From: Actinomycetota bacterium
GTDB lineage: Bacteria > Actinomycetota > Actinomycetes > Actinomycetales > Microbacteriaceae
NCBI GenBank assembly: GCA_030838475.1
Contig: JAUZFP010000084.1
Coordinates: forward strand, 1 to 64,000
Length of the DNA: 64,000 nt
Direction: 5' to 3'
Shown here piece by piece: positions 58,775 through 64,000 of the stretch. Positions within the stretch are counted from its first letter, which is position 1. Every line of letters starts with the position of its first letter. The translations under genes and the position numbers were made by a program. The notes beneath the pieces are model-generated. The model saw only the letters and a program-made list of their open reading frames with translations, searched no databases and was not told the DNA's origin.

Positions 58775-59221
58775 GTGCCAGTGAACCCCGAGCTCCAGGG
58801 ACGAGAATTCCCGCCAACAGAGCCCTACCTCGTCGGCAGGGAGAAGGTGCGCGAGTTCGCATCCGCGGTATTTTCCACGAGCCCACTCAACTTCGATCCT
58901 GCCGCAGCCGCGGAGGCCGGCTACCCGGATGTCGTCGCACCGCCCACGTTTGCGGTCGTGGTACAGGAGCGCACGCTCGCCCAGTTGCTGGCGGCGCCGG
59001 ATGCGGGCATCGACTTCTCCCGAGTCGTCCACGGCGACCAGCGCTTCACCTACACGCGCCCGATCGTCGCCGGTGATGAGCTCACGGCGCGCCTCACGGT
59101 CTCGAGCGTCAAGACGCTCGGTCCCCACAGCATGGTCACCGCGGAGTCGGCGATCACGGATGCGAGTGGGCAGCACGTCGTGACCGCAATCTCGACTCTC
59201 GTTGTCAGGGGCGACGAGTGA
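58775..59221 (+). CDS. MaoC-like FAS1-type dehydratase subunit (HadA-like)
   Basis: Hot-dog fold protein, 148 aa, GTG start. Pattern PPTEPYLVGREKVREFASAVF, then DVVAPPTFAVVVQERTLAQLL and VVHGDQRFTYTRPIVAGDEL is that of the FAS1-like dehydratase domain found in HadA/HadC. It lacks the catalytic Asp/His pair of the B subunit and provides structure. HadA-HadB-MurB order is conserved in actinobacteria. Overlaps the next gene by GTGA. Confidence 0.88.
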   Translation: MPVNPELQGREFPPTEPYLVGREKVREFASAVFSTSPLNFDPAAAAEAGYPDVVAPPTFAVVVQERTLAQLLAAPDAGIDFSRVVHGDQRFTYTRPIVAGDELTARLTVSSVKTLGPHSMVTAESAITDASGQHVVTAISTLVVRGDE

Positions 59222-59637
59222 CCGAGCTGGCGACCCTGACGGTGGGCGACGTCGTCGCCGAGGCGACCTACCACCTGACCCGCGACTCGCTGGTGCGGTA
59301 TGCGGGGGCATCCGGCGACTTCAACCCGATCCACTACCGCGATGCCTTCGCGCTCGGCGTCGGGCTCGACGGGGTCATCGCGCACGGAATGCTCACGATG
59401 GGCGTCGCCGTCCAGCCGGTGGTCGAATGGCTCGGACCGCGCGGTGTCGTCGTCGACTACCAGTCCAAATTCACTCGACCGATCCTCGTGGATGCCGACC
59501 ATGGCGCGACCATCACGGTGACCGCGAAAGTCGGCCTCGTCGACGATGACGGCGCCAGAATCGACCTGACCGTGACCTTCGACGGCGCCACCGTGCTCGG
59601 CAAGGCGCAGGTGCGGGTGGTCCTGGCCACCGCATGA
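59218..59637 (+). CDS. MaoC-like dehydratase subunit (HadB-like)
   Basis: Hot-dog catalytic subunit, 139 aa. Hydratase motif YAGASGDFNPIHYRDAFA with Asp34 and His39. With the previous protein it forms a (3R)-hydroxyacyl-ACP (or -CoA) dehydratase. GTG start overlaps by GTGA; the stop overlaps murB by ATGA. Confidence 0.9.
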   Translation: MTELATLTVGDVVAEATYHLTRDSLVRYAGASGDFNPIHYRDAFALGVGLDGVIAHGMLTMGVAVQPVVEWLGPRGVVVDYQSKFTRPILVDADHGATITVTAKVGLVDDDGARIDLTVTFDGATVLGKAQVRVVLATA

Positions 59638-60767
59638 AACTTGCCGACCTGACCACGCTGCACGTGGGCGGCGACGCCGCCGACGTGCTCGAGCCGAGGA
59701 CGCCCGACGAGCTGCTCATCGCGGTGCGGCACACCTGGGCGACAGGCGACGACTGGCTCGTGCTCGGCGGAGGATCGAACGTCGTCATCTCGGACGACGG
59801 ATTCGACGGCACCGTGCTGCGCGTCCTCACCCGCGGCATCGAGAGTCTGAGCCACGACACCGCGGCCGTGCGGCCGTCCGCCTATCTCGGCGATCGCACG
59901 GTGCGGTTGCGGGTGCAGGCCGGGGAACCGTGGGATGCCGTCGTCCAGCATGCGGTCGAAAACGGCTGGGCCGGCATCGAGGCGCTGTCGGGCATCCCGG
60001 GTTCCAGCGGGGCCGCACCGATCCAGAACATCGGGGCATACGGACAGGAGCTCGGGTCGAGTCTGGTCGCGATCGAATTCCTTGACTACCTGTCGGGCGA
60101 GCTCCTTCGCATCCCCGCACCCGAGCTCGGGCTCGGCTACCGCACCTCACTTCTCAAACAGGGACGCCAGGGTCTCGTCGTCTCGATCGAACTCGAGCTG
60201 TTGGCCGGTGGTGAGGGCGGTCCGGCACTCAGTGCGCCGATCGCCTACGAGCAGTTGGCAACGACGCTCGGCGTGCGCATCGGGGATCGGGTACCGCTCG
60301 ATGAGCTGCGCTCGACCGTGCTCGCGCTGCGGGCCTCAAAGGGGATGCTGCTCGATCCGAACGATCGTGACTCGTACAGCGCGGGCTCCTTCTTTACGAA
60401 CCCGATCGTGAGCGAGAACTTCGCACGACGCCTTCCTGCGGCAGCGCCACGCTGGCCGACCTCGCCCGAGGAGCGCGACGTAGCCGTGCCGCTGGGGGAG
60501 ACCGCGGCGGCACCGACGACGTCAGGCGAGTACCACGTCAAGCTCAGTGCGGCGTGGCTCATCGAGAGGGCCGGGATCTCTCGCGGTTTCGCCCTGCCGG
60601 GATCGCGCGCAGCGGTCTCCTCGCGCCACACCCTCGCCCTGGTCAATACGGGGGGAGCGACAGCGGACGAGGTCGTGCAGCTCGCCCGCTTCGTGCAGAC
60701 GCGCGTGTTCGCCGAGTTCGGGGTACGGCTTCAGCCCGAGCCGATACTCATCGGCCTGTCCCTGTAG
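59634..60767 (+). CDS. murB: UDP-N-acetylenolpyruvoylglucosamine reductase
   Basis: Peptidoglycan enzyme MurB, 377 aa, reducing UDP-GlcNAc-enolpyruvate to UDP-MurNAc. FAD-binding segment LVLGGGSNVVISDDGFDGTV, then GIEALSGIPGSSGAAPIQNIGAYG, catalytic Ser in SYSAGSFFTNPIV and Glu near LQPEPILIG. AERAGISRGF-like variant AWLIERAGISRGF is present. Type I length. Cotranscribed with the dehydratase genes. Convergent with the response regulator. Confidence 0.96.
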   Translation: MKLADLTTLHVGGDAADVLEPRTPDELLIAVRHTWATGDDWLVLGGGSNVVISDDGFDGTVLRVLTRGIESLSHDTAAVRPSAYLGDRTVRLRVQAGEPWDAVVQHAVENGWAGIEALSGIPGSSGAAPIQNIGAYGQELGSSLVAIEFLDYLSGELLRIPAPELGLGYRTSLLKQGRQGLVVSIELELLAGGEGGPALSAPIAYEQLATTLGVRIGDRVPLDELRSTVLALRASKGMLLDPNDRDSYSAGSFFTNPIVSENFARRLPAAAPRWPTSPEERDVAVPLGETAAAPTTSGEYHVKLSAAWLIERAGISRGFALPGSRAAVSSRHTLALVNTGGATADEVVQLARFVQTRVFAEFGVRLQPEPILIGLSL

Positions 60768-60778
60768 GCGCTAGCCCG

Positions 60779-61393
60779 TTAGAGCAATCCCAGCTCCATA
60801 GCCCGGGTGACCGCGCGGGTTCGATCGCTTACGTCAAGCTTCTCGAAGACGTGGAGCAGGTGCGTCTTGACCGTCGCCTCGCCCACGAACAGTTCGGCCG
60901 CGATCGTCGGGTTGCTCTTGCCCGCCGCGACGAGCCGCAGCACCTGGGTCTCGCGCGGGCTGAGTGCCGGGGCCGGCGTCTTCACCCGCTGAACGAGCAG
61001 AGCGGCGATGCGGGGGGCGAGGGCGACCTCGCCGCGCGCGACGGCGCGAACTCCGGCGATGATCTCCTCCTGCGGCGCCGCCTTCAGCAGGTAGCCGCTC
61101 GCGCCCGCCTCGATCGCGGTGAGGATGCTGTCATCCGTCTCATAAGTCGTCAGAATCAGGACTCGCACCTCGGGCTCCGCGGCGAGGATGCGCGCGGTCG
61201 CCTCGTCCCCGTCGAGGCCGGGCATCCTGAGGTCCATGAGCACGACGTCGGGCGTGAGCGCGAGTGCGAGATCGACCGCCTCGAGGCCGGTCGAGGCCTC
61301 GCCTACGACCTCGACATCCGGGGCAGTGTGCAGCAGCGCAACGATGCCGCTGCGTACGACCGGATGGTCGTCGGCGACGAGAACCCGGATCAC
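60779..61393 (-). CDS. NarL/LuxR-type response regulator
   Basis: Two-component regulator, 204 aa. Receiver: RVLVADDHPVVRSG, phosphorylation Asp54 (VVLMDLRMPG), Lys104 (YLLKAAP). C-terminal LuxR-type helix-turn-helix: LSPRETQVLRLVAAGKSN, then IAAELFVGEATVKTHLLHVFEKL. It overlaps the sensor kinase by 4 bp. Probably controls the adjacent ABC exporter. Confidence 0.94.
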   Translation of the reverse strand: MIRVLVADDHPVVRSGIVALLHTAPDVEVVGEASTGLEAVDLALALTPDVVLMDLRMPGLDGDEATARILAAEPEVRVLILTTYETDDSILTAIEAGASGYLLKAAPQEEIIAGVRAVARGEVALAPRIAALLVQRVKTPAPALSPRETQVLRLVAAGKSNPTIAAELFVGEATVKTHLLHVFEKLDVSDRTRAVTRAMELGLL

Positions 61394-62550
61394 GCGGTCG
61401 CTTCAGTTCCGCGCGGGAGCGTCGCGACCAGGGTGGTGCCGCCCCCGGGGGAGGCCGTGATCGCGAGCGTGCCGCGAACCAGGGCGAGTCGCTCGCGCAG
61501 GCCCGAAAGCCCGAAGCCGGTCGAGGGAGCCGACGGGTCGAAACCGCTTCCGTCGTCGGTGATGCTGAGGTCGACCTGGCCGTCCCTCGCCGCGAGTGTC
61601 AGGGCCGCGGCGTGGGCGGTCGAATGCTTGCGGACGTTCGCCAACGCCTCCTGCGCGCACCGAAGAAGCACGACCTCGCCGTCCCGATCCAGTGCGGCCG
61701 CGTCATCCGCTTCAACAGTGACGAGGATGCCTGTCTCGCGCTGGAACCGTTCGGCCAGCCGGCGGAGCGCGAACCCGAGGCCGCCGCCATCCACCCCAAC
61801 CGCAGCCCCGGACGCGACCAGCGCACGGGTCTCGGTGAGGGCGTTGCGAGCGTTCTCCTCGAGCAGCTCGAGCTGCTTCTCGGCCGCGGCAGTCTTACCG
61901 GCCTTCAGTTCGCGAAGCCCGCGCTGGGCGGTCAGGACCAGCCCGGTGAGGTCCTGGGCGATGGTGTCGTGAATCTCGCGAGCCAGGCGTTCGCGTTCGC
62001 TCGCGGCGCCGGCATCCCGGCTCAGGGCGGTCAGCTGCTCCTGGGCGGCCTCAAGCTGATCGATGAGGGCCTGGCGCTCCTTGATTCCGTCGTAGACCCG
62101 GCTGAACCAGAGCCCGAGCGCGAGCGCGAAACCGAGCGAGATGGATTCGGTGATGGCGGTCTGCTCGATGTTGTCCACGCCGAATCCGCCGTAAAACAGG
62201 AATCCGATCGAGACCGCCGCGACCAGCAGGACGTTGGCGACGAGTGCCGTTCGCGTCCCACCCCCGAAGAACCAGAGGACCGGGAAGGCGATCGTCTGAA
62301 GGATTGCGAGCGCCGGGAAGAACGCCACTCCCACCGCGCAGGCGAGGATCATGACCGCGACCAGGCCGATCGCGGCTCGGCGATCCGCCTCCGCGAAACG
62401 GCTCAGCGCGAACCAGCCGGCCACGAGGAACGCCATCGATGCGACGGCGCCGATGAAACTGTGCAGCGGCGCCCGCTCAATGAGCATGAGGGCGATAAGC
62501 ACGACCACCGTCCCGACGACGGCGACGTGCCACCAGCGCAGGTTCCTCAT
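61390..62550 (-). CDS. Sensor histidine kinase (HPK7, NarL partner)
   Basis: Membrane kinase, 386 aa from the ATG at 62550. About five to six N-terminal helices (residues 8-145), a coiled coil (ERQALIDQLEAAQEQL), then the DHp box EREREAREIHDT-like ERERLAREIHDTIAQDL with His194, and an HATPase domain with NVRKHSTAHA (N box), DDGSGFD (G1) and GFGLSGLRERL (G2). Pairs with the LuxR regulator. It may sense the membrane state or the exporter substrate. Confidence 0.93.
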   Translation of the reverse strand: MRNLRWWHVAVVGTVVVLIALMLIERAPLHSFIGAVASMAFLVAGWFALSRFAEADRRAAIGLVAVMILACAVGVAFFPALAILQTIAFPVLWFFGGGTRTALVANVLLVAAVSIGFLFYGGFGVDNIEQTAITESISLGFALALGLWFSRVYDGIKERQALIDQLEAAQEQLTALSRDAGAASERERLAREIHDTIAQDLTGLVLTAQRGLRELKAGKTAAAEKQLELLEENARNALTETRALVASGAAVGVDGGGLGFALRRLAERFQRETGILVTVEADDAAALDRDGEVVLLRCAQEALANVRKHSTAHAAALTLAARDGQVDLSITDDGSGFDPSAPSTGFGLSGLRERLALVRGTLAITASPGGGTTLVATLPRGTEATA

Positions 62551-62570
62551 GCCCAAATCATCCCAGCAGC

Positions 62571-63413
62571 TCAACTGTCCTTGCGAATCCACCGGAATGT
62601 CACGCGACACAGGATGAGGCCGACGACGAGCCAGATCGCCGTGGCAATCAGCACCCCTGTGAGGTTCCACTCGTGGCCCTGCTCGAGCACCTTGAACGAG
62701 TCCGGCAGGAACACCGAACGCATCCCCTGCGCAAGCCACTTGAGCGGGAAGAGGCCGGCGAAGTTCTGCAGCCACACCGGCAGCAGGGAGAACTGGAGGT
62801 AGACGCCCGAGATGAACTGAAGGATGAGCGTGACAGGAATAATGACCGCGGTCGCACTCTTGCCCGATCGCGGCAGCGCACTCAGGGCGATGCCCAGGAT
62901 GGCGCAGGTTGAGACGCCGAGCAGGAACACCCACGCGAACGTCAGCCACCTCGCCGGGTCGGTCGGGAGTTTCACGCCGAACGCGACCGCGGCAACCGCG
63001 ATGAGTAGGGCGGCCTGCGCGAGACCGGTGACGAGTACCCGCCCGATCTTGCCGATGAAGTAGCTGAAGACGGGCAGCGGCGAACCACCGAGTCGTTTGA
63101 GTGTGCCGTCGCTCTTCTCCCCGGCAATATCGATGGCAAGGTTTTGCAGGCCGCTGAGCAGCAGGCCGGCCGCGAGCATGGCGGGCAGGTAGTACTCGGC
63201 CGCCGTCATCGCGTGACCGCTCGCATCCTTACCGAAGTTCACCTTGCTGAACGCGACCGAGAAGATGGTCAGGAACACGAGCGGGAACAGGAAGGTGAAG
63301 AAGAGGGTGTCGCCCTGTCGGAAGTAGCCCTTGACCTCGTAGCGAATTCGGCCGAGACCGAGACGGATGGTGCGACCGGCCGGCAGCGCCGGTGTGGTCA
63401 TGGTTGCGGTCAT
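62571..63413 (-). CDS. ABC-2 type permease (DrrB-like)
   Basis: Membrane subunit of an exporter, 280 aa, about six helices. The N-terminal DTLFFTFLFPLVFLTIFSVAF and GISALPRSGKSATAV-like LGIALSALPRSGKSATAV segments are typical of ABC-2 permeases. ATG start overlaps the ATPase stop by 4 bp. Works with the ATPase encoded just upstream on the same strand. Confidence 0.92.
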   Translation of the reverse strand: MTATMTTPALPAGRTIRLGLGRIRYEVKGYFRQGDTLFFTFLFPLVFLTIFSVAFSKVNFGKDASGHAMTAAEYYLPAMLAAGLLLSGLQNLAIDIAGEKSDGTLKRLGGSPLPVFSYFIGKIGRVLVTGLAQAALLIAVAAVAFGVKLPTDPARWLTFAWVFLLGVSTCAILGIALSALPRSGKSATAVIIPVTLILQFISGVYLQFSLLPVWLQNFAGLFPLKWLAQGMRSVFLPDSFKVLEQGHEWNLTGVLIATAIWLVVGLILCRVTFRWIRKDS

Positions 63414-64000
63414 CGGACTGGCTCCTTGTTTTGCGCTTGGGTTGAGCTTGTCTCTCGGGTCGAGCTTGTCTCTCGGGTCGAGCTTGTCGAGACCTCGTAC
63501 GCTTCGACCAACTTCAGGTACACATCCTCGAGACTCGGTCGAACGATCTCGAGGTTCTTCGGTTCGCCCGACTTCATCAGCTCGGCCACGACCCGGCCGG
63601 GTTCGTCGGTGCGACGCTCCTGGCTGCCGGTGGCATCCGTCCAGCGCACGATAGGAGTGCGAGCATCCGCCCCGCCGATCTCGTCGATCTTGCCGATCTC
63701 GATGAGCGTGCCACCGGCGATGATGCCGGCGCGGTCGCTCAGTTGGGCGGCCTCGTCCAGGTAGTGGGTGGTGAGCAGGATGGTGGTGCCCTCCGACTTC
63801 AGCTTGCGAACCAGGTCCCAGAAGCTGCGTCGCGCCTCCGGGTCGAAGCCCGTCGTCGGCTCGTCGAGGAAGAGGAGCTCGGGGCGTCCGATGATGCCGA
63901 GGGCGACATCCACGCGGCGGCGCTGCCCGCCGGACAGTTTGCGGATAAGCGTGCGGTCCTTCTCCTCGAGTCCGACGGCAGCGATCACCTCGTCGACGCT
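63410..64000 (-). CDS. ABC transporter ATP-binding protein (DrrA-like), N-terminus cut by window end
   Basis: The frame stays open through 64000, so the Walker A part lies beyond the window. Visible: signature LSGGQRRRVDVALGI, Walker B LLFLDEPTTGFD, D-loop and switch His (LLTTHYLDEA). After position 150 the DrrA-like C-terminal region ends in PSLEDVYLKLVEAYE, the usual end of the family. The last 20 residues (STSSTRETSS, TRETSSTQAQ) are encoded by 18-bp repeats and look like an added tail. Confidence 0.93.
   Translation of the reverse strand, partial: SVDEVIAAVGLEEKDRTLIRKLSGGQRRRVDVALGIIGRPELLFLDEPTTGFDPEARRSFWDLVRKLKSEGTTILLTTHYLDEAAQLSDRAGIIAGGTLIEIGKIDEIGGADARTPIVRWTDATGSQERRTDEPGRVVAELMKSGEPKNLEIVRPSLEDVYLKLVEAYEVSTSSTRETSSTRETSSTQAQNKEPVR
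63439..63492. repeat. Three 18-bp tandem repeats in the ABC ATPase 3' end
   Basis: Units GGGTTGAGCTTGTCTCTC (63439-63456), GGGTCGAGCTTGTCTCTC (63457-63474) and GGGTCGAGCTTGTCGAGA (63475-63492). The last contains GTCGAGCTTGTCGAGAC, an element resembling the short GGTCTCGACAAGCTC-type intergenic repeats of Microbacteriaceae. Translated on the minus strand it gives repeated SSTRET. Confidence 0.8.

Noticed and set aside
63439-63492. CRISPR-like repeats
   Set aside because: Units are directly joined, in coding sequence, with no spacers.
1-64000. tRNA, rRNA, riboswitch, prophage or plasmid origin
   Set aside because: Scanned by eye for cloverleaf ends, T-loop motifs, integrases and iteron clusters; none was convincing. 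A tRNAscan/Infernal run would settle this.

Overview
The window is high-GC DNA with tightly packed genes, many ATGA/GTGA start-stop overlaps, frequent GTG starts and many leaderless-type promoters. Together with the gene families present (LAXTG surface proteins, a HelR-type RNA polymerase protection factor, HadA-HadB-MurB order, DUF7882-like small proteins), this points to an actinobacterium, most likely a member of the Microbacteriaceae. No rRNA, tRNA, CRISPR array, insertion sequence or phage module was found, so this looks like ordinary chromosome with accessory patches. Both window ends cut genes (an enolase-superfamily enzyme at the left, an ABC ATPase at the right).

Layout. 1-5.8 kb: a carbohydrate operon (enolase-superfamily dehydratase, sugar-binding lipoprotein, two permeases, aldo/keto reductase, AXE1-type acetyl esterase). 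5.8-8.4 kb: a TetR-controlled membrane/lipoprotein cassette that includes a seven-helix protein resembling transmembrane terpene cyclases. 8.4-15.2 kb: small redox modules, each with a local TetR or MarR regulator and a recognisable operator. 15.2-20.7 kb: LtrA-like protein, helR behind a rifamycin-associated element, a zinc-ribbon/nuclease-like protein, a GIY-YIG-like protein and an atypical SDR. 20.8-28.6 kb: single-domain response regulator divergent from a four-gene FtsX/LolD-type ABC operon. 28.6-31.2 kb: small DUF proteins and a tandem pair of GAF-ANTAR regulators. 31.2-41 kb: sugar-acid dehydratase divergent from a zinc dehydrogenase, two tandem LAETG cell-wall proteins, and an alpha-mannosidase/GPH transporter pair. 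41-51 kb: housekeeping genes (proton-translocating transhydrogenase, RlmN, ETF beta and alpha, MBL hydrolase, membrane cytochrome b, NUDIX). 51-58 kb: a secreted repeat protein, a MarR-isochorismatase-MFS operon, EamA, a CSD-DUF1294 fusion and a GNAT. 58-58.7 kb: a small stand-alone transcription unit for a 27-residue CxxC peptide. 58.7-64 kb: HadA-HadB-MurB, then a two-component system next to a DrrAB-like ABC exporter.

The strongest leads are the 27-residue peptide cassette with its operator, triple 5' repeat and terminator; the rifamycin-associated element in front of helR; the TetR operator plus terpene-cyclase-like protein; the duplication scar between the two LAETG genes; and a repeated TANNNT-N6-start-codon signature that suggests many leaderless mRNAs. 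Functions come from recognising motifs and families by eye. No database search or structure prediction was run.
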